A stretch of DNA of 64,000 nucleotides, taken from the NCBI GenBank assembly GCA_030680795.1, contig JAUXUL010000045.1, positions 124,001 through 188,000 of the forward strand. The letters are read 5' to 3'. The position numbers and the translations under genes are program-made. The notes beneath the pieces were generated by a model that ran no database searches, was not told the origin of the DNA, and saw nothing but the letters and a program-made list of their open reading frames with translations. This document shows positions 50,448 to 59,372 of the stretch, piece by piece (position 1 is the first letter of the stretch; each line of letters starts with the position of its first letter). The DNA is from Anaerolineales bacterium (lineage in GTDB: Bacteria > Chloroflexota > Anaerolineae > Anaerolineales > Villigracilaceae).

Positions 50448-53297
50448 TTAGACCCCCAGCCATTCACCTGCCATTTTTGCCAGTCCTGCGGCTGCGCCCT
50501 GCCGCGCTGTGCATTGCGGCAGTGACTCGAGGAACATTTTTCCATATTGCTTTGTGAGTACGCGCCTATCCAATACGGCGACGATACCGCGGTCAGATGC
50601 CGTGCGGATGAGACGCCCAAATCCCTGGCGGAATTTTAGGATGGCTTCAGGCAGGTAATATTCATTGAAAGAATCCTCGTACAGTTCAGAGCGGGCGGCG
50701 ATGATCGGATCTGAGGGAACGCCAAAGGGAAGTTTGGTGATGACGAGCACTGAAAGCGAATCTCCAGGCACATCCACGCCTTCCCAGAAGGAGCGTGTGC
50801 CAAGCAGGACCGCTCGCTCGCTGGATTTGAATGATTCCAGCAATGCGTTTGGAGATGCGCCTTCGCCTTGTTCAAAGACAAATATATCCTCGCGTGCCAG
50901 CGGACCTGTGATGGCTTGGGCGGTCTTCTTGAGCGCAGCGTAGGATGTGAACAGGACGAGCATCCGCCCGCCAATGGTTTTGGCTGTGGAAAGAATGGCG
51001 CGATCCAATGCCTGTTGGTAGCCGTGAGCGTTTGGCTCCGGCATGTCATTGGCGACATACAGCAAGGTACTGGATTCATAATCGAATGGTGAGCCAAGTG
51101 CGAGTGTCTCCACTTCATCGGCAGCCAGTGTGTTGCGGACGTAGCGAAAATCGCCGCGTGTGGTCATGGTGGCGGAGGTCATGACCACACAGGCCTTTTC
51201 GTGCCACAAATGTTTTTGCACGAGCGGACCTGCGCGCAACGGCGCGGCATTAAGTGACAATCTCTCGCCGCGCGGATTGACCTCCACCCAATAGATCAAT
51301 TCGCTGGATGGCTTATGCATCAACCCTGAAGAGGCCGCTTCGGCTTCGGTCATGCGGCGTATCAGGGTGCTTAAGCTGCCCATCACATCCTCAATGTTTT
51401 CATGACCTTCATCGGATATTTCGCCAAGCGCTTTGTAAATATCATCCAGCGTTTTCAAGAGCAGGGCCATAGTCTCGCTGGTTTGGCCCCACATGATCTC
51501 TACATCGTCCCAGCTGGGGAGTGTGCGTGTGGCGGCTACGATCCGCATTTGCCATGAATAATTGCTTTGCGGCTGTCCTGCGCGCTCGGCAGCGATAAAT
51601 TCAGCGAGCACATTGAAAAACTCTTTGGATAATTGTTCGAGCCGAAAGGCCTGATCGGTGGCGTGTTTTGCTTTTTGCTGGAGCAGTCCAAAGTCTGAGG
51701 GGCGAAGCGTATTGTGTGTCTCTGTCAGCAGTCTGCCAAGCAGCCCAGCGGATGAACCGCCGAGTTCCTTTAACATTCGGTCAAGGTCATTTTGTGTCAT
51801 GCGGAATGAAAGCGCGCTGGTGACCGCTGATTCCATGTGATGGGCTTCATCCACGATCACGTAATCGTATTCGGGTAATACTTTGCTGCCGGTGGAAACA
51901 TCCGAAAGTAAAAGGGCGTGATTGACGATCAGCAGGTGCGCGCTTTGTGCGGCTTGCTTTGCGCGATAAAAAGGACATGCGCCGCTCATGCGACCGAGGC
52001 AGGTTTCGGTGTTGCAATGATCGTCTTCTGCAGAGAGCCTCCCCCAAACTTCGCGCTCGATGGGGCCTGTGAGATTGATCTCGTTGCGGTCGCCGCTCTT
52101 GTTTTCAAGCCCCCAGACGATGATCTTTGTCAGCACACGCATTTCATTTGCATTGGAAGGCCCATGCGTACGCATGTATTCCAACCTGCGCGGGCAGAGA
52201 TAATTTACGCGGCCTTTCATGACAGATGCGCGCACGTCAAGGTTGAGGGCGGCTTGCAAGTCGGGAATATCTTTTTTGATGAGTTGGTCTTGCAGGTTGA
52301 TCGTGTTGGTGGATACGACCACGCGCGTATTGTTCTGGATTGCGAACAATGCGGCTGGCACAAGATATGCGAAGGATTTACCAACACCGGTTCCCGCTTC
52401 GACCATTAAATGGATACCGTTTGAAAGGGATTTTGTGACCGCTTTGAGCATTTCCACCTGCTCGCCGCGGTGTTCGTAGGCTTCAAAGTATCGTGAGAAC
52501 GGTCCGCCGAATTCCAAAACGGAGGCGGCTTCTTCGGGATCGAGCGGGGTTGTTGGCTCTTCGCCACGCTGTATGGGAGGAGACTCTTTTTGGGTTGTTG
52601 AAGCAGGCGTCGGTTTGCGGGGAGAGGCGGGTTGTGTCCGCTTGGGCGCTGTCCTGAGCCGCTGGGTTGAGCTTGTCGAAACCGTGTCGAAGGGCTTGAT
52701 GCCCTCTTTGGTTAAAGCTTGAAGAGCCTGTTCAAATGCCCAGCCTGCATCCCAATCTACGAAATTACCAAGTTCGACGATCTCCTGCAGTGTTTCAGAG
52801 GGAAGTTCGCGGGCGAGTTCGAGCAGGCGTACATAACAGGCGTGGGTAACGCGCGCGTCGTCCAAGGCGCGATGTGTGGCGGGGAGCGGGATATTGAGCT
52901 GTTGACCAAGCGAGCCGAGGTTATAACGGCTTGCAGTCGGCATTAGCACAGATGCGAGTTCGTAGGTATCGAGGGTCTGTTGAAATTGAAACAAGCCAGC
53001 CTTGCGCAGGAAACCAATATCGAATTTGACGTTGTGCCCCAGGATGGGAGCATCGCCGACGAAAGCGGTCAGATCAGGCGCAATATCACGCAGGCGTGGA
53101 GCCTCGCGCACCATGGCATCATCAATGCCCGTCAGGCCGGAGATGAAATCGGGGATATGTTTGCCGGGATTAACCAATGTGGAGAATTCAGACTCCACGC
53201 GCCGCCCATTAAATTTAACGGCCGCGATCTCGATGATTGACTCGCGGCTTTCGTCCAGTCCGGTAGTTTCGATGTCCAGTGATACGATGATGGTCAT
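50448..53297 (-). CDS. dinG: DinG-type helicase with N-terminal DEDDh exonuclease domain
   Basis: 949 residues. N-terminal exonuclease (about 1-175): SLDIETTGLDE, GHNVKFDIGFL and HRALDDARVT. A linker then leads to an XPD-like helicase: AGTGVGKSF, VIVDEAHHME, and cysteines in CPRR and CNTETCLGRMSGACPF that would hold a 4Fe-4S cluster, plus QGFGRLIRT. Resembles Firmicute DinG with its exonuclease. The linker (about residues 202-215) is encoded by a copy of a dispersed repeat (52651-52693). Confidence 0.92.
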   Translation of the reverse strand: MTIIVSLDIETTGLDESRESIIEIAAVKFNGRRVESEFSTLVNPGKHIPDFISGLTGIDDAMVREAPRLRDIAPDLTAFVGDAPILGHNVKFDIGFLRKAGLFQFQQTLDTYELASVLMPTASRYNLGSLGQQLNIPLPATHRALDDARVTHACYVRLLELARELPSETLQEIVELGNFVDWDAGWAFEQALQALTKEGIKPFDTVSTSSTQRLRTAPKRTQPASPRKPTPASTTQKESPPIQRGEEPTTPLDPEEAASVLEFGGPFSRYFEAYEHRGEQVEMLKAVTKSLSNGIHLMVEAGTGVGKSFAYLVPAALFAIQNNTRVVVSTNTINLQDQLIKKDIPDLQAALNLDVRASVMKGRVNYLCPRRLEYMRTHGPSNANEMRVLTKIIVWGLENKSGDRNEINLTGPIEREVWGRLSAEDDHCNTETCLGRMSGACPFYRAKQAAQSAHLLIVNHALLLSDVSTGSKVLPEYDYVIVDEAHHMESAVTSALSFRMTQNDLDRMLKELGGSSAGLLGRLLTETHNTLRPSDFGLLQQKAKHATDQAFRLEQLSKEFFNVLAEFIAAERAGQPQSNYSWQMRIVAATRTLPSWDDVEIMWGQTSETMALLLKTLDDIYKALGEISDEGHENIEDVMGSLSTLIRRMTEAEAASSGLMHKPSSELIYWVEVNPRGERLSLNAAPLRAGPLVQKHLWHEKACVVMTSATMTTRGDFRYVRNTLAADEVETLALGSPFDYESSTLLYVANDMPEPNAHGYQQALDRAILSTAKTIGGRMLVLFTSYAALKKTAQAITGPLAREDIFVFEQGEGASPNALLESFKSSERAVLLGTRSFWEGVDVPGDSLSVLVITKLPFGVPSDPIIAARSELYEDSFNEYYLPEAILKFRQGFGRLIRTASDRGIVAVLDRRVLTKQYGKMFLESLPQCTARQGAAAGLAKMAGEWLGV
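52651..52693 (-). repeat. In-frame repeat copy in the DinG linker
   Basis: On the minus strand, CCTTCGACACGGTTT, GACA and CAACCCAGCGGCTCA match the intergenic copy at 55298-55356 in the same order. It encodes FDTVSTSSTQRLRT between the exonuclease and helicase domains without breaking the frame. Confidence 0.6.
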
Positions 53298-53371
53298 ATT
53301 AGAACAAGTGTACCATCAAAGGCGCGGCGCTCTGTGTTAATTTTGATGAAGCGCCGCGCATTGTGTTTTGT

Positions 53372-54067
53372 TTATTCTTCTGAAAACAATTGGTTGATCT
53401 GGTTGATCTGTACGCTTGAAAGTACACGATTTTTTGAACCCTGGCGCATGAATTCCTTAAGTTGTTTAAGCTTCATGGCTGGGATGGGCGAATCGCCGGC
53501 TTCCAACTCGACCCCGTCATTGGTAAAAACCAAAATGGATTTGATCTCAGGGATGTTAGTTCCTTCAAAGTTTTTTTTAAAGAATTTTCCCAGCTGATGG
53601 ACTTCATTTTCTGCCTCGATATCTGGGCGGCCGATGCCTTCCTGACCGAAGATGCGCATGTAGCCCTGCAGGAATCCGCCGCCGCTCATTTTCCAGCGAT
53701 TTTTTTCGAATGCGATCTTGCCGCGCTGGTGATAAGTTAAGAGCGCCCAAACGCCTGAAGGACCTACCAGCAAGTGAGAAACTGGGGTTGAATAATGATA
53801 GAGGGTGAATTCACTGTGCAGGCCTTTTAATCCACTGTCAATTTTTTCGTCCGGGCGGGGAGAGCGTCCCCAGCGGCTGCCCATATACATGCCAACCTGG
53901 GTCATGATGAAACCAATCAACAGGGCGATGAGAGCATACGTAAACAGGCCTGGTTGAGTGAATGAAATATACATTCCTGTGCCAAGCACGACCAGAGCGC
54001 CCAGGCTTGTCCATTGACCGATAATACCGTTACGTTTGATAAGTTTTTCGTTTTTAATGATTTTCAT
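53372..54067 (-). CDS. NERD-like domain membrane protein
   Basis: 231 residues. Two N-terminal helices (about 20-60) precede a domain with SEFTLYHYSTPVSHLLVGPSGVWALLTYHQRGKI, the pattern of a nuclease-related (NERD) fold, though catalytic residues are not clear. Overlaps the PlsX stop by one codon and probably shares its mRNA. Function unknown. Confidence 0.7.
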   Translation of the reverse strand: MKIIKNEKLIKRNGIIGQWTSLGALVVLGTGMYISFTQPGLFTYALIALLIGFIMTQVGMYMGSRWGRSPRPDEKIDSGLKGLHSEFTLYHYSTPVSHLLVGPSGVWALLTYHQRGKIAFEKNRWKMSGGGFLQGYMRIFGQEGIGRPDIEAENEVHQLGKFFKKNFEGTNIPEIKSILVFTNDGVELEAGDSPIPAMKLKQLKEFMRQGSKNRVLSSVQINQINQLFSEE

Positions 54068-54068
54068 T

Positions 54069-55088
54069 TCAGTCCTTTAAACTCTCTTCAATCGCAGATT
54101 TCATTGCATCCAACACTTTTACGTCCACTGCGTGTTTTGCCACACGCACCGCGTTCTTGATGGCATACGCATCGGAGCGGCCATGACTGATAAAGACCAG
54201 TCCACTCACGCCGAGCAGGGGAGCCGCGCCTTGTTCGCGGGCGGGGTCAAGCAATTCTTTGATCGCGCCCAGGGCTGGTTTGACCAACAAGCCGCCGATC
54301 TTGGTGACAATGCTTCCATTCTTGATGATCTCTCGAATGCGATCCGTGATCAATTTGGCAACCGCTTCCGATGATTTCAACATGACATTGCCTGTAAAAC
54401 CGTCCGTGACAGCTACGTCCACTTTGCCGCCAATCACTTCCTTGCCTTCCACGTTGCCGTAATAATTTAACCTGGATGCTTTGAACAATGGAGTTGCAGC
54501 CTTTACCAGTTCATTGCCTTTGCCTTCCTCTTCGCCATTGGAGATCAAACCTACTTTTGGATTATTCACGCCGCGTACTTTTTCGGCATAAATGCTGCCT
54601 AAGATCCCAAACTGTAATAGATTCTCCGGTTTGCAATCCGGATTTGCTCCAATATCCAATACAACACAGGTGCCTGTGGCGGTGGGGAAGATCGGTGCAA
54701 GCGCGGGGCGGTCCACACCGCGAATGCGCCCCAGCCTGAATAATGCTGTCACCATACCTGCGCCTGTGTTGCCCGCACTAACGAAGGCATCCGCTTCGCC
54801 GTTCTTCACAAGGTCAATGCCAACAGCCATTGAATTCTTCGCATCCTTACTGCGCGCTTTCAAGACAAGTTTTTCGCCTTTATCTTCCATGGTCAGCAAT
54901 TCGGGCGCATTGATGATGCGCAGCTTTAGTCCGATTGTATTTTGCTTATCAAGCACAGGTTTAATAAGTGCTTCATCGCCAACCAAAATGATTTCCACTC
55001 CATATTCTCGTGCCGCAAGAACTGCGCCTTCCACATCCGGCGTTGGATAATTATCACTTCCCATTGCATCTACTACGATTCGAGCCAT
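54069..55088 (-). CDS. plsX: Phosphate acyltransferase PlsX
   Basis: 339 residues. Start RIVVDAMGSDNYPTPDVEGAV is diagnostic, with VSAGNTGAGMVTAL, GANPDCKP and DGFTGNVMLKSSE further on. It converts acyl-ACP to acyl-phosphate for phospholipid synthesis. RBS CAGGAG before ATG 55088. Usually beside fab genes, but here next to a NERD-like gene and a tRNA. Confidence 0.96.
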   Translation of the reverse strand: MARIVVDAMGSDNYPTPDVEGAVLAAREYGVEIILVGDEALIKPVLDKQNTIGLKLRIINAPELLTMEDKGEKLVLKARSKDAKNSMAVGIDLVKNGEADAFVSAGNTGAGMVTALFRLGRIRGVDRPALAPIFPTATGTCVVLDIGANPDCKPENLLQFGILGSIYAEKVRGVNNPKVGLISNGEEEGKGNELVKAATPLFKASRLNYYGNVEGKEVIGGKVDVAVTDGFTGNVMLKSSEAVAKLITDRIREIIKNGSIVTKIGGLLVKPALGAIKELLDPAREQGAAPLLGVSGLVFISHGRSDAYAIKNAVRVAKHAVDVKVLDAMKSAIEESLKD

Positions 55089-55155
55089 ATCATTTTCTCC
55101 TGTAATTTATCTTCTTGACAGGCAAAGCAAGCCGATTATAATACGCCCTGTTCCT

Positions 55156-55237
55156 GCGCTGGTGCTGGAATTGGCAGACAGGCACGCTTGAGGTGCGTGT
55201 GCCGTAAGGCGTGGAGGTTCAAGTCCTCTCCAGCGCA
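55156..55237 (+). tRNA. tRNA-Leu (anticodon GAG)
   Basis: Acceptor stem GCGCTGG pairs with CCAGCGC; the anticodon arm is CACGC-TTGAGGT-GCGTG, giving GAG. A long variable arm TGCC-GTAA-GGCG and T arm GGAGG-TTCAAGT-CCTCT follow. Class II tRNA, 82 bases with the discriminator A. CCA is not encoded. Confidence 0.95.
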
Positions 55238-55239
55238 CA

Positions 55240-55280
55240 AGACATCCCCGGAAATAATATTTCGGGGATGTTGTTTTATT
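55240..55280 (+). terminator. Terminator after tRNA-Leu
   Basis: ACATCCCCGGAAAT and ATTTCGGGGATGT form a strong stem, followed by TTGTTTTATTT, a broken T-run. Confidence 0.8.
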
Positions 55281-55297
55281 TCCGCTTCATACCTGAC

Positions 55298-55356
55298 CCT
55301 TCGACACGGTTTTGACACGTTGAGTAAAATTCGAACCGTCAACCCAGCGGCTCAAG
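55298..55356. repeat. Intergenic copy of the repeat found in the DinG linker
   Basis: CCTTCGACACGGTTTTGACA, then CAACCCAGCGGCTCAAGG. It shares about 40 aligned bases with 52693-52651, with a short insertion in the middle. The rest of 55281-55413 is unassigned. Confidence 0.55.
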
Positions 55357-55413
55357 GTGGCGCCTTGAAATTGTTTCCGCTTGGACACATTTCCCAAGTC
55401 CCCGACCATTTGT

Positions 55414-56175
55414 TTATTCTATGATCAAACTGCAACAAGTGACCGCCCCTTCCGCTTTTGCCAGTTCGTCAACCTTGACAGTTGCCACCTTAAATCCCTT
55501 TTTCTCAAGCTTTTCCTGCGTTTTTGGAAACGCCGTTGGGAAGACGATGACTCCCATAAGGGGAAGGCAGTTTGCAGCAAATGGTTCAGATGGATCCACT
55601 ACGATCATATCGTAACCCGCAAAGAGTGAAGGATCGATCCAGTTTTTATTGATGAGTAGGGTTCCGTCATTCACGCGCGTGACAGCCGTTTTTAGGTGCA
55701 GACAGCCAGTTAACTCAACGCTTCTTACTTTGTAGCCGTAATCGTCCAGCTGATCTTGCATTTGGGTGACGGCTTCCGATGTCGTACGCGTGGACAAGCC
55801 GACATAAATATCCTTCCCGAGCACAAGGATGTCACCGCCATCCATTGTGGCAGGCGCGGTGATATGCACGAGCGGGCGGTAGGGAGACAATGCCCGCACG
55901 ATGGATTCTGTTTCGGGTTTGCGAGAATCAGCTCCGGGCCGGGTAATGACTGCTGCTTCAGGCAGGATGAAGGCAGTATCTTCGACAAAAACGGAGTCGG
56001 GCAGATCCGGTTCTTCGGGCAATTCGATCACCTGACACCCCAACCGCATCAACGCTTTGACGTATTCATGATGTTCTGTGCGTGCTACTTTCACATTGAT
56101 CGGTATGCGGTCAATATGTGTGATCTCGCATTCATTGAATCGAGAACTGACTTCGCGTGTAATTGCTGTGGTCAT
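55414..56175 (-). CDS. Dimethylargininase / amidinotransferase-family hydrolase
   Basis: 253 residues. The fold's conserved residues appear: DSVFVEDTAF, TMDGGDIL, GCLHLKTAVT (catalytic His) and a C-terminal AVTCCSLI (catalytic Cys). DDAH-type enzymes hydrolyse methylated arginines to citrulline. It directly follows an amino-acid ABC transporter ATPase (ATG adjacent to its stop), so uptake and breakdown of arginine derivatives is the likely joint function. Guanidino hydrolysis of another substrate is possible. Confidence 0.88.
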   Translation of the reverse strand: MTTAITREVSSRFNECEITHIDRIPINVKVARTEHHEYVKALMRLGCQVIELPEEPDLPDSVFVEDTAFILPEAAVITRPGADSRKPETESIVRALSPYRPLVHITAPATMDGGDILVLGKDIYVGLSTRTTSEAVTQMQDQLDDYGYKVRSVELTGCLHLKTAVTRVNDGTLLINKNWIDPSLFAGYDMIVVDPSEPFAANCLPLMGVIVFPTAFPKTQEKLEKKGFKVATVKVDELAKAEGAVTCCSLIIE

Positions 56176-56937
56176 TTATAGTTCTCCACTGCGGTAACGT
56201 TCTATCAATGCTTTGGTTCGCGCGTCTTTGGGGCTGCTAAACAGATCAGCCGGCTTGGAGTCCTCGATCAATTCACCGTCAGCCATCACAAGCATGCGGT
56301 CTGCCATTTCGCGGGCAAAACCCATTTCATGCGTGACTACGATCATGGTCATACCTGCGTTGGCGAGCTTCTTTATTACATTCAACACTTCGCCGATCAA
56401 CTCAGGGTCGAGCGCGGAAGTGGGTTCATCAAAGAGCATGACCTTTGGGTCCATGGTCAACGCGCGCGCAATGGCAACACGCTGCTTTTGTCCGCCGGAG
56501 AGGCGATTGGGGTATTCGTCTTTCTTGAATAACAACCCCACGTTATCAAGGTTTTGCTCGGCAAGGTCAACGGCTTTTTGGCGATCCATGCCTTTGACAA
56601 TGACTGGACCTTCAATCACATTCTCAAGCACGCTCATGTGCGGAAATAAGTTGAATTCCTGAAAGACCATGCCTGTTTTCAAGCGTACCTCATGCACCAG
56701 TTGGCGATGCTTTTTGCCTTTCTCTCCGCCCGCTACTTTAATGCCATCCACTTCAATACATCCATGCGAGGGTTCTTCAAGAAAGTTGATACAGCGCAAT
56801 AAAGTACTTTTACCAGACCCGCTGCGCCCGATCAGACATACTACTTCGCGCGGCATAACCTCAAGGCTGAGGTCTTTCAGCACATGCAGGCGCCCAAAGT
56901 ATTTATCGAGATTGGAAATCTTAACGACGGGAACCAT
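56176..56937 (-). CDS. Polar amino-acid ABC transporter ATPase (GlnQ-like)
   Basis: 253 residues. [40 protein letters not shown] and VVTHEMGFA are intact and typical of the amino-acid (PAAT) family. It starts 1 base after the permease stop and ends at the dimethylargininase ATG. Confidence 0.95.
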   Translation of the reverse strand: MVPVVKISNLDKYFGRLHVLKDLSLEVMPREVVCLIGRSGSGKSTLLRCINFLEEPSHGCIEVDGIKVAGGEKGKKHRQLVHEVRLKTGMVFQEFNLFPHMSVLENVIEGPVIVKGMDRQKAVDLAEQNLDNVGLLFKKDEYPNRLSGGQKQRVAIARALTMDPKVMLFDEPTSALDPELIGEVLNVIKKLANAGMTMIVVTHEMGFAREMADRMLVMADGELIEDSKPADLFSSPKDARTKALIERYRSGEL

Positions 56938-56938
56938 G

Positions 56939-57790
56939 TTAGCGGTCTCCTTTTGAAAGGCGGGTTTCTATGCGGCTTTGTACATAGCTAAGAATAAGGG
57001 TCATCACCCAGTAGAACATGGCTGCCATAATCAGCGCTTCGAGCGTATGGAATTGCGCGCGTCCAACCTTTATGGAACGCCACATTAATTCATGCACAAA
57101 GCCTGTGGCAGAGACAAGCGCCGAGTCTTTGGTCATGGCGATGAACTCATTGCCGGTGGGCGGGATGGCAAAGCGTAAGGCTTGGGGAAGAACGATGCGC
57201 CGCATCGTTTGGCTTGGGGTCATACCTATCGCTATCGCCGCTTCACGCTGACCTTTCCCCACCGAACTTAATGCAGCGCGGAATATTTCAGACATATAGG
57301 CCCCGTAATTAAGGCCGAGGGCCAGAACGCCGGCAATCAAACCGGGTAAAATGATGCCTAATTGTGGCAGGGCAAGAAAGAAAAAGAAGATTTGTAAGTA
57401 AAGAGGAGTTCCGCGAATAAGCGAAACGTAAAAAGTGCTAAGAGCATAAACGGGAGGAAATGTTGAAAGTCTTCCGAGTGCAGCCAGTAAAGCAAGAATC
57501 ATGGCGAGCGCAATGGACATGATCGAGATTCTAATGGTTTCGCCTAATCCGCCGGCAATAAAAGACAGGTTGTTGGCCATGAACGCTGTATCTATTTGAA
57601 TGCCGCTTAAGGTTGTTGAACCAAATGTAATGTCCTGTCCACTGAACATGAAAACAAGGATGAAAAGCAAAATAAACCAGGAGAGACCCACATTGGTGCG
57701 AAAACGACGCTCTTTGCTTGTTTGCGCTTCATAAATCAGTTCAGCCTGTGATGTGGGAATATTTTGTTTTTTTGAGAATATATTCATCAC
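56939..57790 (-). CDS. Polar amino-acid ABC transporter permease
   Basis: 283 residues with five to six helices. Family segment [18 protein letters not shown] and the EAA loop [23 protein letters not shown] are present, with [10 protein letters not shown] near the C-terminus. Lies between its binding protein and ATPase. A terminator hairpin separates it from the binding-protein gene upstream. Confidence 0.94.
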   Translation of the reverse strand: MMNIFSKKQNIPTSQAELIYEAQTSKERRFRTNVGLSWFILLFILVFMFSGQDITFGSTTLSGIQIDTAFMANNLSFIAGGLGETIRISIMSIALAMILALLAALGRLSTFPPVYALSTFYVSLIRGTPLYLQIFFFFLALPQLGIILPGLIAGVLALGLNYGAYMSEIFRAALSSVGKGQREAAIAIGMTPSQTMRRIVLPQALRFAIPPTGNEFIAMTKDSALVSATGFVHELMWRSIKVGRAQFHTLEALIMAAMFYWVMTLILSYVQSRIETRLSKGDR

Positions 57791-57811
57791 ATTCTCCCAT
57801 TCAAGTTGAGA

Positions 57812-57850
57812 AAATAAAGGGAAGCGGCTTAGGGCCGCTTCCCTTTATTT
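57812..57850 (-). terminator. Attenuating terminator between binding-protein and permease genes
   Basis: Perfect 17-base arms AAATAAAGGGAAGCGGC and GCCGCTTCCCTTTATTT; the T-run partly lies in the stem. Such hairpins keep binding-protein mRNA more abundant than permease mRNA. Confidence 0.8.
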
Positions 57851-57862
57851 GTGCACGTATTC

Positions 57863-58768
57863 TTATTTAGGAGCCTGGGTGATGTCCATTCCGAACCATT
57901 GGTTCGAAAGGGCGCTCAGGGTTCCGTCTTTGTGCATGGCGGTGAAGGTTTCGTTAACCTTGGCGAGCAATGTTGCTGTGGTGAGGGTTGAGGCCTTGTC
58001 GAAAGCAGCGGCGAGATCTTCAGAAAAAACCACGCCTTCAAGTTTCACAACCGGCATTCCTGCGGCGAGGTTGGCATCCACAACAGTTCCGGATGTCACA
58101 TAACCGACAAAATCAGTGCGGCCCGATGCAATTGATTGTGCGCATTCCTGATCGGAATCAAGCGGGACGACGGTTACGCCTGCTGGAACTTTGGCGTAGA
58201 TGGATGATTCTGGCAAGCCAAGACCTTCCATATCGTTATCCAGCCATAATTCATAAGTGGTGGAAACGCCCGCGCACAAAGCCTGGCCAGCCAAAGATTC
58301 AAGGCTATCGAAGCCCGAGTCGGCGGCTACGGCTACTACTGCGGGAGTATAGTAGTAAGGCACACTGAAATCGAGCACTTGCTGGCGTGAGGTGGTGATG
58401 GTCATGGAACCAACGCTCATATCCCATTTGTCCGCCCAGTTACCAGCGGTGAGCAGATCCCAACCGGGGGTGGCGAAACAGGTTTCCACGCCGAGTGCAT
58501 CGCCGACGGCAATCGCCACGTCCACATCAAAACCCTGCATTTCAGCAGTGGTCAACGTGTCAGATGGACATTTTGTGTCTGAGGCGCGTTTGCCTTCGGT
58601 GTTCAGGAAGGACTGAGGTTCGTAGTTCGGGTCGGTGGAAATGAGGATGTATCCGCGCTCATTGATCGCGCCGAGCAGGTCACTGGCTTGTGAAGCGCCG
58701 CCACCACATGCCGCAAGGACGAGGGAGGCCAGCACGAGCAGGCTGGCTATTGCAAACAGTTTCTTCAT
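57863..58768 (-). CDS. Amino-acid ABC transporter substrate-binding lipoprotein
   Basis: 301 residues. Lipoprotein signal LVLASLVLAACGGG, then a family-3 solute-binding domain (GYILISTDPNYEPQSF; GFDVDVAIAVGDALG; DLLTAGNWADKWDMSVGSMTITTSRQQVLDFSVPY). It begins the operon and gives substrate class: amino acids. Start 58768 after GGAGGAG; the longer frame upstream has no ribosome site. Confidence 0.95.
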   Translation of the reverse strand: MKKLFAIASLLVLASLVLAACGGGASQASDLLGAINERGYILISTDPNYEPQSFLNTEGKRASDTKCPSDTLTTAEMQGFDVDVAIAVGDALGVETCFATPGWDLLTAGNWADKWDMSVGSMTITTSRQQVLDFSVPYYYTPAVVAVAADSGFDSLESLAGQALCAGVSTTYELWLDNDMEGLGLPESSIYAKVPAGVTVVPLDSDQECAQSIASGRTDFVGYVTSGTVVDANLAAGMPVVKLEGVVFSEDLAAAFDKASTLTTATLLAKVNETFTAMHKDGTLSALSNQWFGMDITQAPK

Positions 58769-58930
58769 ATTCTCCTCCAAGAGAAAAAAATTTTGGGGCA
58801 ATTTGCTGAATTGCCACGGGCTGAAATCCATCCCGCACTTTAAGCATAGACTATTTTTTTCATTTATGCAAGGATTTTAGCGGATTTTTCATAATGGTAC
58901 AATTACATCTCAATTGAAAGGAGACATGTT

Positions 58931-59341
58931 ATGTCCGCAATTTTTCCGAGCGAGGGATGGCTGAAGGGGTTGGAAGTAAAACTTAACTCAGATGAGCATT
59001 ATGCAGAGATAGCCAAAAACTGGGAAGGTGACTTGTTCTTCAACATTGAGCCTGAAGGGACTTTGACCGAAGCGCTCACGTTCTATCTGGACCTGTGGCA
59101 TGGCAAATGCCGAAAAGCAGTCTACAAACCCGAGGCTTCTGCCTACCCAAAACCTGCCTTCACTTTGACCGCGTCCTACAATAACATCACGGCAATATTA
59201 ATTGGCAAAATGAATCCCATGACGGCCATGATGACCATGAAGCTCAGGGTGCAGGGCAATATGGGATATTTGATGCGTAACGTGCCGACTGTGCTGGACT
59301 TTGTCCGCGTGGCGGGTGAAGCGACGACGGAAATACTTTAG
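58931..59341 (+). CDS. SCP2-like lipid-binding protein
   Basis: 136 residues. Features of the SCP2 fold: GDLFFNIEPEGTLTEALTFYLDLWHGKCR, PAFTLTASYNNITAILIGKMNP and MKLRVQGNMGYLMRNVP. It precedes the aldehyde:ferredoxin oxidoreductase gene by 31 bases, suggesting the two work on related lipid-derived substrates. RBS AAAGGAG. Confidence 0.8.
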   Translation: MSAIFPSEGWLKGLEVKLNSDEHYAEIAKNWEGDLFFNIEPEGTLTEALTFYLDLWHGKCRKAVYKPEASAYPKPAFTLTASYNNITAILIGKMNPMTAMMTMKLRVQGNMGYLMRNVPTVLDFVRVAGEATTEIL

Positions 59342-59372
59342 TTAAACGTTAAACGTTCAACACAAAACGTAT

